Assembly (NCBI RefSeq): GCF_001039355.2
Contig: NW_019773847.1
Location: forward strand, 1,263,679 to 1,327,678
Source of the DNA: Lingula anatina
Taxonomy: Eukaryota > Brachiopoda > Lingulata > Lingulida > Lingulidae
Reading direction: 5' to 3'
Length of the DNA stretch: 64,000 nt
Within the stretch, counting starts at the first letter, position 1, and every line of letters starts with the position of its first letter. Of this stretch, positions 22,639 to 36,800 are shown in pieces. Both the position numbers and the translations under genes were made by a program. The notes beneath the pieces were generated by a model. It did no database searches and was not told the DNA's origin. It saw nothing but the letters and a program-made list of their open reading frames with translations.

Positions 22639-23877
22639 TAACTTGCCAGCGATGTTAGCCCAATAACAACTGGGGGAAGGGGGGTGTAGTGGGAGTAATT
22701 CAAGAGGAGATCCGTTAAATCCTCGGTTACATTGAAGTAAACAGAACTTTCACACAGACTTGGTTGGAAATCTTATGTAAAATCCATTTAAATACTTGAC
22801 CCCAGTTCCCACTTTAGCAGTTATATTAGAATATAGAAGGGGTAATATCAAAGGTGATGACGTTTGAAAGCTTGTTCAGTAGAAACCCTTTATTATCATC
22901 CAGATACCGAAAATTAGTTTTTTTCCCTGCATCTAATTATTCAATAATGTATGTATCTTCGTGCTGATTTAAAACAATGAAAAAAAAACTCGAAAATATA
23001 AAATATATTTTTTAGTTGCAATGTATAGGCATAAGCATAGGTAACTCAAAGTTTTAATCGTCAATTTAAAACCTTTATATTTTGAGGTGAGATAGCAATC
23101 GGTGTGGGGCGCGACCTCATCCCCGAACGAGATTTTATCGCGAAAATTGGCAGAATTGACCAGGAGTGTATAGACTACAAGCCCGTGCCATAATTTTGGT
23201 TTATATGTTTTTGTAATGGAGTTATGAGCCCCTAATTACAGATTTTCATTAAACAAGGACAGTAATATTTTGCTTTATCAACGATAAAATCCGAACTAAG
23301 ACTGTTAAGAAAAATCGCTGTCAGGATTTTGGAGTACTAAATGGTGTCGTTGTGGCCATATGTCCCACACGGGACGAAGAGGAATGATGATGATGAAATG
23401 GTGTCATTAAATCGGCGTTGAAACGGCGATCGTGAGTGCTCAGGTACAAGAGAAATGTGAGAAACCGATTTTTCAGTTTTTACCCCAAAATCGCAATTAT
23501 GACGTCATCCATAAGATGACATATGTATAAATGTTAATTTATTTATTCACTGAACACTGAAGATTTATCACCTCAAAGAATGTATGTAAGGCAGTAAATG
23601 AAGAGTTTTGGGCGAAGGGTGACAATATCTTTTACAATATTGACATCATAGGCCTATAACTTTTACTAAAACAATAAATTAAAAATACCTAATTATTTGA
23701 CTTACGGTTGTACTAGTAGAGGGTTCGACCTATATACCAGGATAAGGATATTTATATGAGATATAACGTGATTTTGTTGACATACTGTAGGCCCATTTAC
23801 AAGTAGCACCAATTTTTTCAGTATAAATGTCGTTTTTTTTTAAATTTATTTATTGGTTATTCTACTTATATCAATTT

Positions 23878-23878
<1 letters not shown>

Positions 23879-23911
<33 letters not shown>
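23879..23911. repeat. (TG)n microsatellite
   Basis: Uninterrupted gtgtgt run of about 16 units, seen directly. Confidence 0.95.
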
Positions 23912-23912
<1 letters not shown>

Positions 23913-25118
23913 AGAAAATGTTTGTAGGGCACATGTCGACAAATTATGGTTTCAAATACAGAAAAAAATTAGAAAATTTAAATCACTCGTTTGTTTTCAG
24001 CACTTCTGTCACATGCACTAAAGATACGCATAGAAGGAGTGACAATGGAATAAATTTACGCTTCACAAATTTTTTTATCAAAATGCCACTGATTGTAAAA
24101 ATTTGCCAAGACCACTTAACCCACGAGAACCCTACAATAAACGCTTTGGGTGGGAGTGATTTAGTTGGAATCCTTTTTTAAAGTTATTGACCAAAATTGT
24201 CCCATAAAAATTCGCCGTTGGCCTGCTACTTTTTGACATATTATCCTGTAAAAGTGCCTATTCGTATTCACTTAATTGTTAACACGCCATTTCAATTTTG
24301 TTAGCTTGTTTAGCGTCCACAGTCAACAACCGTGACAAGTTTAGCGGTATGGTCCGCAAATGTAGTGTAAGCAAGTGAATTCTTTTACAATGAATGGAGT
24401 TGTGACGGCAAATAATAATAATGCACATACTCTTCGTTCCTTCAGAAAACGTGACTAGGAACATACTAAATGTTATGTAATTAACTTTTCGAAGAAGTTG
24501 GTCAGTTTACTTAGCGTTAGACACACAAAAGGGAAATGTTGCGCTGTGACCATGTAAACGTAACCACAATCCACAATATTGCACGGGCAGGTGACCCAGT
24601 GAACTACGGTCTGTCGTCTGACTAGACCTGTCACTGGATACATGAACTTTCGACGTTGTGAGAAAAAGGGGGAAATATCATGTTGGATAATTATCAAAAA
24701 AGGCAAGTAAGGTTTTTGTCTGTTTGATCTTACCTTGTCATTTTATTGACACAATGGTCGTGATTTATCTGTGACATAATAATTTTCACTGACATGCATG
24801 TTGATTTTGACATTTACTTTTGAGCGTTACGCTGAATTTTATATTTAATACTTTAGGTGTCAAATATCCATGAACATGTACATAAGTTTTTTCTTCCCTC
24901 TTCAAACTAATTACCAAAATGTTGACCGACTTATTTCTATATATAGTGGATATTGAGACGCGTATTTTGAGGCTTTTACGCTTCACATGGATACAGAATC
25001 TGGTGAGATTTCTCACAAACATCTCTTTACATTAATTAATAGCTGTTCAGTTTGTCAAAGGAAAATGCGACATGACGATAAATATAAACGCGAAACGTAG
25101 CACAAACTTCATAAATTA

Positions 25119-25292
25119 CAGGGGCGGATCCAGAGATATTTTCTGACAGTCTTCCAAATTAGCTTTGTCGATCTATCCTCCGTTCCGACAGTCTTCTGAC
25201 AGAAAAAAATTAGATACCCATCAATGTAAACTTAAAAATTCTGAGCGTCTTCCGGAAGACCCGTGCCAGAAGATGGCCTTAGTCCGTCCCTG
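25119..25292. mobile_element. Small hAT-like MITE
   Basis: It starts CAGGGGCGGATCCA and ends TAGTCCGTCCCTG, an imperfect inverted pair with hAT-type ends. Internally it has repeated cttctgacag and cttccggaag motifs. It is 174 bp and no clear target duplication was found. Confidence 0.6.
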
Positions 25293-26413
25293 AAATATGA
25301 TAATTGTTATGATAAATCTCTGAAGATGTTTTGCAGGGAAAATCAATCAAAAAGTTCTCGTCTGGAAAAGATCCATGTAAGATGTGTTGGCAGCTGGTGC
25401 TTGATATGTTTTATGTAGTTAATGCGTGTAAAATGCTTTTAAAATATGATATGTCCTGAAAGGATATTATGTATTTTTCAACATTAGCCTTCTTGACAAC
25501 AAATGGGTCTGCGAGCAAAGAGATGCAATATTTTTCATTTTCCTTATCCTAAACCCTCACTTTATATAGAGTTCACCTGCTCCTTCTACCCGACATATTG
25601 GATACGTCAGCTTACATGTATAAAAATAATCAAAATTAAAATGAGAACATCAACAATCATTTTATATGATTGTTTTCTTTGGAATGTCTATGAAAAACAG
25701 GATCAGATTTCATATCTGGAGAAAACCTTTCTTTACGCTCTCGTCATTAAAAATAGAACATGACGCGATGCATTTGATCAACGAATCTTATGATCTTAAA
25801 CCAACAATCAGTGAATAAACATGACAGAACGACAAAAGTTTTGCTCATAGATGAAATCTAATCCTAACATTCAAAGACAATCCAAAGAAAACAAAGATGG
25901 AATTAAATGACCGTTTTTGTCCTCATTCTAGTTTTGATTTGAGACCATACCCACAAAATGTCATTTTCTGTGGTTTTTTGTTGTCTCACGTAGCTTTTGT
26001 GCACATGGCTGCGTACTTAAGGACAAATGTTGCCACCCTTTCTTCCAGTATTGAATACATTGTAGGTAATTTTTAGCTTTAGAATTTCTTCGAATGGGGA
26101 AGTACAAGGGATGTTTTAATGTACATTCAGCTAATTTCTTTACATATATACAGGTACTGTAGCAGAAAATATCCTTTTAGATTAATGGAATAAGGAGCCC
26201 TGCTCAAAATTACTTTTTCCGAGTGAAAATACTCGTAGAAGTAACATATTAACCGTTTACGTGCCAATCTAAATTAAAGACTTTCTGAGCTTTTTAAGTA
26301 ATTAACCTTTGTCAAGAATAAAAAAGTAAAGCAGGTTGTTTTTATTTAGATTTTTTAAAATGGTGAAAACATAGAGGACCATATACTGACTAGAGCTGAG
26401 CTGCAACCCTACC

Positions 26414-26738
26414 ATGAAGGCAATTGCTTTGGTAAGTTCTTTTTTTTCTCTTTTAAATGTTTTTTTACTACTCAGTATATCAATGCCTTATAATTCAATT
26501 TGTCTTACGTTTTGAAGAACCCGATATAAAATAAAGGATGGTTGGTTATTGCATTAAAAATTTTGTATGTTTGAGATTAAAGTCCACAATTCGCTTTCTC
26601 TTGCATTTTAAATATTTCTATACATTTTTATTACAAATCAATAATTCACAACTTAATAATAATGAAAGAAAATACGTTTTCAGATCCTCCTCGTTGGAGT
26701 TTCCATTTTTGTTCTAATCACAGACGAAGCAATGATAT
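26414..26738 (+). CDS. Exons 1-2: signal peptide of kringle-polycystin
   Basis: ATG at 26414 opens an 18-bp exon (MKAIAL, donor gtaagt). It joins exon 2 (26684-26738), which adds a hydrophobic run (ILLVGVSIFVLIT) ending DEAMI. Together they make a typical cleavable signal peptide of about 20-24 residues. Phase 1 at the end of exon 2 matches the first kringle exon. Confidence 0.8.
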
Positions 26739-27810
26739 GTGAGTAGACACTCTTTACTGAGTTTTTACGCATTAAAATTGATTCGTCCCACTTTACCATT
26801 TAACAAATGCTGGGCTTGGAACTTGTATTACATTATCCAAAAAATAGCTGAAAGTCTTGGTCAGTTTAGTTACCAAAACTAAGTGTTTTATATTTGATTA
26901 CTTTACTCAAATAAAGGTACCTGAGAGCCCCTCGAGGGTAGATCTTTTCAAACCAATACAAGCATCGAGTTCATATACTGTCAATATGATTAACAGCGAA
27001 AGCTGCCTTTGTTAATGAACACTTAGATGGCGTTTCTGCAACTCCCCTACCATGCAACAAGAAGGAAGGATAAACATTTGATATTATGGGACTCTATTCA
27101 ATATATTCTAGACAGTGAAAACAAGAAATATATGGCACTTGCCCAAACAACACAGACCTGCTTATCCTGCTCATATAACCATCTATAACACAAGCATAGC
27201 CGATTACCACATACCAATAGAGTTAAATTGATACAGGTGAAGGGTCATGGGCCCAAGCAAGCCCAGGGTGCTTGATATAGGTATAATTAACCTGTCCCCT
27301 ATAATTGGTCGTATATAATGTGCGTCCTTTTCAGTACAATATATCTTCGGTTGTGGCCCTTCTTTTGTTTTTCTTCTACTTTAATTTATAAACATGTTAT
27401 TCAACCGAGTCTGCTTTTCTCTAAGGACCATGCACTGCTATAATTTACGAGTGCCTGTGACATTCTTCATGGGCCGAAGTTTGATAAAAAAAAAACGTTC
27501 ATGTTCGCTCAAACTATATATTCACAAATCCATTTATATCCATCTGATATAAAATAAGTTTACAGTCCTACTATATGTCTCAGCACAACAGAAATAATCC
27601 AACACAAGTCAAATATTCCTTTGTGCTAAGTGCACTAATTATAAATACTGAGTACTGTATATTGAAATTAGTGTTGAATACAGAATGACTTGTATAAAAA
27701 GGAGCCAAATGACCGTTTTTTTTAAATTAAAAAACTTAAAAGTTTACTTGTATTTTCGCCAGATTCCCACCCATCAAAATAAATAAATGAATAAATATTT
27801 AGATAAATGA

Positions 27811-27845
<35 letters not shown>

Positions 27846-30803
27846 AGGGGGGTGATGCGTGATACCAATACGTATATTCATATTTAACATTTTAATTTAG
27901 GGAGTGACAATTGTCGTCGAACAGGAGCTGGACGAGACTATATAGGGACGCAGAATATTACAGACAATAACGAAACTTGTCTGCCTTGGGCAGATTATGG
28001 TGGTTATTTTGGAGTCAGTGATATTAATTTCATCTATGACGGCTCTATGGCAAATGCTTCTAATTATTGCCGGAACCCTGACTCGGACATTGGTGGCCCG
28101 TGGTGCCCAGTAACTAACGCCACACGAGGAACGTGTACCATTCCTCTTTGTGGTAAGTATTTATTTAGAAAATTTATCTTATTTCGTAACACCTGTATGC
28201 CGTTCATTGGGTATTGTAAATGGTTTTGAATTTTAGAGATATGAATAAACTATGTAAGATTTGTATTCTGACAATAGCACAAAGCTATTTCGTGTTTTTT
28301 TTTCATTGGGCAGATAGCGTTACCATATAACTTTAAAGATGTGCATTCGAAGTCCAATTTTTGCCACCAAAGCCGACTTAATGTCACCATATAGTTTCAA
28401 ATAGTATAACTTATTAAGTACTAAAGGGCATATAAATGATATTTAAGCGGATATTTTGCAATTACTGTCTTTGCTATTTATTACTGGGAAGATAAATTGG
28501 CCAATTAACGACCATAAATATGGAGAAGGTATAATTTTAATGTTCTCTTCTACGGCTGATCGAGTGAATAATTCGGTTTATCCCTTGGCATGTGTTTTTA
28601 TTTGAGTCGTATTAGGAACTAGAACAAGTAGTTAATATGCAATACTGGGAAACCACGATCACATAATTTAAATATCTTTAATTTATTTTTCTTTCAACAG
28701 ATCCGTGTGATTGCCAAACGATTTCTGATTTTGCCGGATTCGATTACAATGGTCGCCTAAGTTTTACATCCGGTGGTTATACGTGTCAGCGCTGGGACAC
28801 ACAAGTCCCAAACAATCACACGTTTACTAATCCTGCCACATACCCGGATGCAACGGTGAGCGATGCTGAGAACTATTGCCGAAACCCCGACCCAAACAAT
28901 TTTGGAATCTGGTGTTACGTTGTTGAGCCTAATGTCACTGGAGGGGTAGACCTGTGTGATGTACCACCTTGTCCAGGTATGGTCTTAACGCTTGCTGTGA
29001 AAGGGACAAATACAAAAAAAAAGCTTCAATAAATAAAATATTGCTTAAATTTATACAATAGATCCACTCAGAATTTAACCTCAAAATAGTTAAAACAAAA
29101 TTTGCTGAAAAGAAAAGTCTTGTATGTTACAGATTCTTATTCCGAAGAAGCATGCACAGCTACAACCACTGCTGAACCGGAAACAACAACTGCCACCACT
29201 ACCACAACTGGATACATATGTAATTTTAAAAAATATCTTTAGGTTGTGTTGAAATGAACATTTCTAAGATAAAGAACTTTGACGTAATGGTTACTAAAGC
29301 CCCCGCTTTCTAAAATAATTCGATTTAGACCCTCACTTCATATAAAACAATGACATTAACCTTTTAAAATACAGCATACAGTACATTCAGATGTTTTACC
29401 AGGACGTATTTCTTTTGAATCTATTTTTTACAGGGAGCCACTCTTGTCGGCGCTCGGGATTAGGAAAAGATTACATAGGAACGCAAAATACAACAGACAG
29501 TAATCAAACTTGTCTGTCATGGGTTGATTATGGGGCCAGCTTTGGTCTTAGCGATTCTGATTTTATATATGATGGTTCAATGGCAAGTGCTGAAAATTAT
29601 TGCCGGAACCCCGACTCGCACAGTGGTGGTCTATGGTGTCCAGTATCTAACACTACACGAGGAGTGTGCGCCATTCCTCTTTGTGGTAAGTAATCTAGGG
29701 CTGCGTAAGTGTTATCAACATTATGACCGTCGGGATTTTTGTACGTGCACCATCCCGATATCAATATGAATTTTCTGCAGCTTAGGTATATAGCTTGATT
29801 ATGATGATGTTGATGAGGAAGCAGACTATCTTGATAAGTCTGTAACTTTCATATCACACCAAAGATTATTTTTAGAAGTAAGATAAAACGCAATAACAAA
29901 TAGTTGGATGTGATATCGTCTTTAAGTTGATTATACAGTTATTACACATAATTGGACAAGTAAACAGAAACAGAAAAAGCGTAAATTTATTTGTGTGTAT
30001 TTTTTCTGCAGATCCTTGTGATTGCCAAACATTTTCTGATTTTGCCGGATTCGACTACAATGGCCGCCTTAATTTTACAACTGGTGGTTATACGTGTCAG
30101 CGGTGGGACAGTCAGTTTCCTAATAATCACACTTTCACTGATGCCGGTACATACCCGGATACAAATGTAAGCGATGCCGAGAACTTCTGTCGAAATCCCG
30201 ATCCAGATAACTTTGGGATCTGGTGTTATGTGATAGAACCTGAAGCACCCGGTGGCGTAGACCTGTGTGACGTACCGCCATGCCCAGGTACATGTACCCC
30301 CCTTTCTTTTATAATGATAGATAAATCAATGTCACAATGTACACAATTGTTTTTTGTCCAGTAAACACCTTTATTCAATACTATACGGCCATTGGTAGCA
30401 CAACGCAGCTTACAAGTGCTATTGTTTTCTGTGATATACTAGCTACTTATTCCGAGGCAGCTTGTACAGCTACTACTACTGAGGAACCTACCACTACCAC
30501 CGGGATGATCACTACCACTGATACGCTTACCACTACAGATACAATTACCACCACTGGCGCACCTTTAGTTGGTTCTGGATATATATGTAAGATAATATTA
30601 AGGCATTCACTTGCCCAAAAGTGTATTTTAAGAAAATCAATCTCATTAAAAAATTTTATGTGGATATACATGTATTACACAGCCTCCTTTCTGCCACTTC
30701 CTTATAAAACACATTTGAAAGTTTGAGTTATTAAAGACTTTTAAGTTAAATGTTCTGTACGTCATACTGTAACATATTCACCATCTGTTCATTTTCACGC
30801 GTG

Positions 30804-30861
<58 letters not shown>

Positions 30862-33800
30862 GTAATATATTAGTATAGAATTTGTTTCACTGCCAAAAAA
30901 AAAATATATTTTAAACAGGGAGCGATTGGTGCCGTCGGACGAAAATTGGCATTGACTATATTGGGTTTCAAAATGTGTCGCTTTTGGGAAATTCTTGCCT
31001 TCCTTGGGCAGAACACGGTGCAAATTTCGGACTCAGTGATGCCAGTTTTATTTATGACGGATCCATGGCAAATGCGTCGAATTATTGCCGAAACCCAAAC
31101 TCGCAAAATGGCGGACCCTGGTGCCCAGTTACTAACACCACCTTTGAACGTTGCTACATTCCTCGATGTGGTAGGTTTTATGGGGTCAGATGATATGAAG
31201 GGGGGATGTAGTTATATTTGTTGGCCCGTCATAATCTTCCTCAAATTATTTGCAATGCATTGGCCAATAATTTATTGGTAAGTTATCTAGCTGAGATGTA
31301 ACCATTGGATTTTAAATTTGTTTAGCCTCGATCATGAAGTTAATAGTGTAGTTCTTATTAGGTTAAATATGTTGTACATTTGGTAAAAACGTGTAACCAT
31401 GGTGACAGGCCATACAAGCCATACCGTACGGAGTCACATCAATGGGTTTCAGTTGTGCCACATTTTGCTATTGAAAGTAGTTTTACCGTTATAGGCCTCG
31501 TATAAATTCAGTAGTATCAGATGTATGTATGCATGAGATTAAATAATATTTTCCCTTTCTATTTTCTTTTCGTTTCTGATAGATCTGTGTGATTGTCAAA
31601 CGGCAAACGATTTTGCTGGTTTTGAATACAATGGTCGTCTAAATTTTACCATAAGTGGGTACACCTGTCAGCGATGGGACAGTCAGTTCCCAAATAACCA
31701 CACCTTTACTGATCCCTCCATGTTCCCGGATGCGAACGTTAGTGACGCTGAAAACTACTGCAGAAATCCTGATACCGACAATTTTGGAATTTGGTGTTAT
31801 GTGGTAGAGCCTGAAGCGCCAGGAGGTGTAGATCTTTGTGATGTTCCCCCGTGTGGAAGTGCGTACTTTTATGCTTTATTTTTCAACTCTTTTATAAAAT
31901 GAAACAATCGCAAGATGCAACAAGTCAAGTGTGGTGTTTGAGATTCGTATTAAAAGATGCCAGAAATTGAATTTGAAGTAAAATCAAAACAAAAATATTT
32001 TAACAAACACTTTTTTGCATTTACAGTTGGATACGCACAACACTGCGTTGACACATCAACCTCTACATTAGAAAGCACAGCCAGTTCGGAAGTCTCCAGT
32101 AGCGTCTCTATGTATGTGAGTGAGACTTCATCATCGACAAATGCCCCTATTTCTACTACAGCAACTGCTGATTCTTCAATAAGTTCATCAGTTAGTTCTT
32201 ATCCCAGTGGACTGTCCGAATCATCTTTGTCTTCTTACTTAAGCGACGAAAGTACAGCCACATCAACCTCTTCTGACTCACAATCGGACTCTGGTCTTTA
32301 TCCCAGCCAAAGTAGCGAAGATAGCACAACCACATCAGCCTCTTCTGACTCACAATCGGACACTGGTGTTTATCCCAGCCAAAGTAGCGAAGGAAGCACA
32401 ACCACATCAGCCTCTTCTGACTCACAATCGGACACTGGTGTTTATCCCAGCCAAAGTAGCGAAGAAAGCACTACCACATCAGCCTCTTCTGGTCAAAGTG
32501 AAAGTACGCAGATGGATTCCACCACTACTGAAATATCAAGTACGGTCTCAGTGCAAATTACGACGGAGATTTCCCCCTCTGCAAGCCAGTACTCGGAAAG
32601 CGCTACAGCAGAGACGTCAGCCGTTTTAACTGCCTCTCAAACAGAAACCTCCATGACATCTTTATATTTCTCTGCATATTCTCCCACTGAGGCATTTACC
32701 AGTTCAACAGCGTCCAGTTGGTTTGCTAGCACTTCTGTTGCCAATTCAACCAATTCTGTGAGCACAGAAAGCAGTAATTCCATAGCTACTGCAAGCATTG
32801 AAACCACCACAGCTCCCACTACCACAGTTACAACACCCTATCCTGCCCATACCGTAGAAGAGCTAGATACCCTCATCAACAATACTCTGTCCAACATCAC
32901 CAGCGACGTCCTTCATGCAGTGCAAACTATAACGAACTTGATCAATGTGCACGCGGTATGTGAATCTCAAGAATAAATAATTTTCTGAGAAGTCTGTTCA
33001 AAATCACAAAAGTTTCTTTTTACAATTTTATTGCTTTCCAATAAAATGTTTTCCTTTTTGACTATAATAAGATATGAGAAGAAAATTTACTAAATGTTTC
33101 TCATTGTTAAAATCTTGTGTACAATGTATTTGTTCCAGGCAAATGCAACGAATAACGTAGACCTAGATACTCGAAGAGAGGTAAGATGTATATAAGTTCT
33201 CACCTACTCTGAAAAAACTTCTTGATGCCACCAAAATAGTGTATGGCAGTTGTAAAAGATAACATGACTGCTAAGAAATAAATACATTAAAATATGTATA
33301 GGAGAATGCTGGCGGACCAACTAGTTTTGCTGCCTTATAACAAATAGATTTAGGCTAATGAATTTTGTTAGTGGACTCAGCTTTGAAGTTGTTTTAGGTC
33401 GATGATAAAGCGATAAATGTCATATATAAAGAGACATTCATTTGCTACGTCAACTAATGCACAAATAAGAAATCAAAGATACAAGAGTTTATTTACAATA
33501 TTCTTTTAGCAACGAGGAAAGGTGGTCACAGTGGTAGTTAACCTTGCAAACAGCAGTGTTACCCCTACAACATCTGATCTTCTTGGTTTAGCAAACGTGT
33601 TGGCGGATGTAACTCAAGTCTCCAACGAACTTAGTAACGACACCATGGTAAGTGAACAAGATAAGATTCCCAATGGATCCAACTCCGCGCGGACTGTCGC
33701 TGAATGCAAGATTGACACGCCTCCTCTTGATGTAGAGTAGAATACAGAAAAACTGGCGATTATACGAATACGTATATTCGTATACGTACTCGTATAATCG

Positions 33801-36800
33801 CCATCTTATACAAGTAAGCTGGAAACAAGATGAAGCGTGCTAATCTGATAGCATTCAGCGAGAGTCCCCGCGGAGTTGGATCGATGTGAAACGATAGTTG
33901 CATTGGGAATGAACCCTAAGGCGTACGATTTTTTACCATGTACTATGCTGTGCTTTCACGAAAGAAGCAGCAGGTTTTACATACCACAAAGTATTAAAAG
34001 AAATGCATAGATATAGATCCGTCATTGGTGACGTTACCGTTTTTTTTTTCAGCTGACCTGTGTTGAAGCAGCATTTCTTATAATAGATAAAACAAAGTCT
34101 TCTAATGCGACCTTAGAAGAAGTTGTCTTTGCCAGCACAGGTACGGTGAAAACAGAAAATATATATGTTATGAGTGATTTAATTGCTTCGAGTTAACTAT
34201 GAACTAACTTTTAATGAAAATTTCTTGAGTGTTGACCGCGTTATTACCCTGGGTTCATAACATTTTTAACACTTAAATTGCAGAATATGAGACCGAAAGC
34301 TAAACAGATAAGTCCGCAAGCTTCATTTAGACGTTATTGGAGTGGACTTTCTTAAATCAAAGTCACATGAAAATATTTTAACTATATTTTCTTTCTTTTT
34401 TAGCCTTAACATCAACTACTAGTAATATATTCAATGTTGCCGTATCAGGCAATGAAGTTGTTGTTGAAGCAGAGGTTGTGCCATTAAGTGACCAGGAAAA
34501 GACAGTGGTAAGCAGGACATACTGGGACAGCCTTGTCAATGTCATGCTTCTGTCCATTACCGAATGTTTTTAGGTCTTCTTATACAGACTTGACATTTAA
34601 TATGGAATATTTTTTTCGAAATAATTTTTTATCAGTTTTTTCCTATTTTGCTGACTGATAAATGAAAATAAGGATTAAAATCGTGTTTTAATAACTTTAA
34701 ATTATCTCTTTGATGTCATTGTGACATCAGTTTATTTATGGAATTCGCCAGAGAAGCAAACAAAAACACATTGCCTACTCTATGTCATACGACAACCATT
34801 AAAAGAGATATTTTGGATCTCCATATTTTACAAATTATCGTATGTAAAAGGGTAATACGCTCCACAGAAGACCCTCATGTCAGTTGCTAGTCACAGTAAT
34901 GGTCGTTGTAACGCCTGGCCTCTACGTGGCTGTTGCCAGCGCTCTCAAGCGGCAAGGCATTTCTTGGGGGTAGGTTTTTAGAGTTCAATCTGGAATAGCA
35001 TTCCAGGCAACGGTCTAAAATTGTCCAATCTGGTCCAGTTTTGTTGTAGGACATGTAGGCAGTTGATTGGTGAGTAATGGTCTACCGAAACATTGTGTAT
35101 GTGGTTCAAATGTGGCGATTTTGATGACCAGGGTAGCTACTCATTCCCTTGGTTCTGTAAGTTATCTACTATTAAAAGTGTTCTGTGTGAACCTGCAACC
35201 TCATCGTGCAACCTAGAATTGTTCCTAAGGTGCCCCCTATCAAATGATAGACAAGTGGTTCCGAGATTATTCCTTTATTTGATCTGGTTCAGGTTTTCGT
35301 CGATGACTACCATTGGTGTTTTGGCACCAATGTGGAATCTACTCCAAATACTGGCGCTGTCAATCACCCTTGTCACTTTAGACCCGGCATATGCTTCGTC
35401 GTAGGCCTCTTCTGGATATCTGTAAACTCTGTTTTGACTAATTGGGCGGTACAGGTGAGATCTGACCTCAATAAAGAAAGCCACGCAGTTTCATTGTTCT
35501 ACCCAGAATCGTTCATGGCCCCCAATTCATTAGAGAAACAGACGACGATGTTTTGCTGTATACAGTGGGTACCTCGGAGGTCATTTGGTGTTCTTACCTG
35601 GTAAAACCAGTTTGGTGTTCGCTAAGGGCTTTAAAAAACGCATTTTAGTGGCAATTTACCCCTCGTTCTGATCGGACTAAGTGTTTTTTGTTTAGTTGCA
35701 GCAGCGTATCCCGAAAGACAGTTGGTCCTGTACCCTGTAGGTAAAATTGTGATACATTGGGGGTGTCCTCTGTGTAGGCACATCAGTCTGGGCATTACTC
35801 TATAAAACTGTGGGGACCGTTCCGTTTGGCGCTATGATCTGTCTGGTTATGTCTGTCTTTTTCGCGCCATTCTGCCTTAGATTAACACATGTGTAATGCA
35901 CTACTTGACTCATCTTACGCACTGCAAAACTGACCGCTTGCATGCAAAATTTCAAATTTTTCTATGCAGTAGTTGCCGAAATATGGATACTTTTTTGACA
36001 GAACCAAGCTTTGCCTAAGCCAAGCTTTGATCAGCCCAAAGGAACACTACCCAATTAAATCACTGCACATTACATAATGTAGCAGAGCAATAGGCATGAA
36101 AGTCAGTTAATTGGTAGTGACACACCTGACTGCACACTTTTACATTCACAAATCTTATATGAGATCAGATTTTTTTAAAAAAAGAACGTATTTTTACCTA
36201 GGTATACCTTCGAAACTGAAATATTCCATATTAAATGTCAAGTCTGTAGTTCTTTTCTCTTATACAGAAAATTAGGATAGAACTGAAGAAGGGTATACCG
36301 TATTTGCTGTGCAATTTTCGTTTTATTTTCAATATCTTTTTAATGAAATTCTTGCTGATTTAAAACAATTTCGTGTTTTTAGTAACATTTTTTCTACAAT
36401 TTCTCATTATGTGTCTTGTGAAGTCTCGTATTCCCTTCTCGGTAAAATTGCCAGTTGGTATTTCAGTTATTTCCTTAAATGCTAGCTAGGCAATATAATA
36501 GTCATGATTGTTCCTCATGTTCAACAGGTGAGAGGACTTGCGACCGAGACCACTGCTTTCTTTGATGCAGCTTCTTGGGCAATCTACAACAGACTGGATA
36601 ACAGCACTAACACAACAGTCACTATATCTACGCCATTTGTCAACATGACTATCCAGAAGATGGCGCATCAGACCAATGAGACCGTCCAAGTGTTTGGCGC
36701 GAATATATCACTACCCACCATCGACAGTGCTGATGGCGATCTGAGGCTGAAGGTATGCGTGGTAGAGAGTATTTAAACAAAGTAGTACATTAGTCAAAGA

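Larger units (their letters stand above)
22639..26413. other. Intergenic region, nothing recognised except a TG microsatellite and one MITE
   Basis: AT-rich, with only short chance frames. A (TG)n run lies at about 23879-23911 and a small hAT-like element at 25119-25292. The right part should include the promoter of the kringle-polycystin gene, but no convincing core promoter could be placed. Confidence 0.5.

Noticed and set aside
24279-25022. Minus-strand frames of 60-80 aa in the intergenic region
   Set aside because: Short, no motifs, no splice pattern; expected by chance in this composition.
32192-32425. Minus-strand frame with repeated MWLCFLRYFGWDK units
   Set aside because: It is the antisense reading of the 72-bp coding minisatellite in the mucin exon.
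35332-35604. 90-aa frame similar to one at 46663-46935
   Set aside because: The similarity reflects the shared Tc1/mariner-like element read antisense to its transposase, not a conserved gene.
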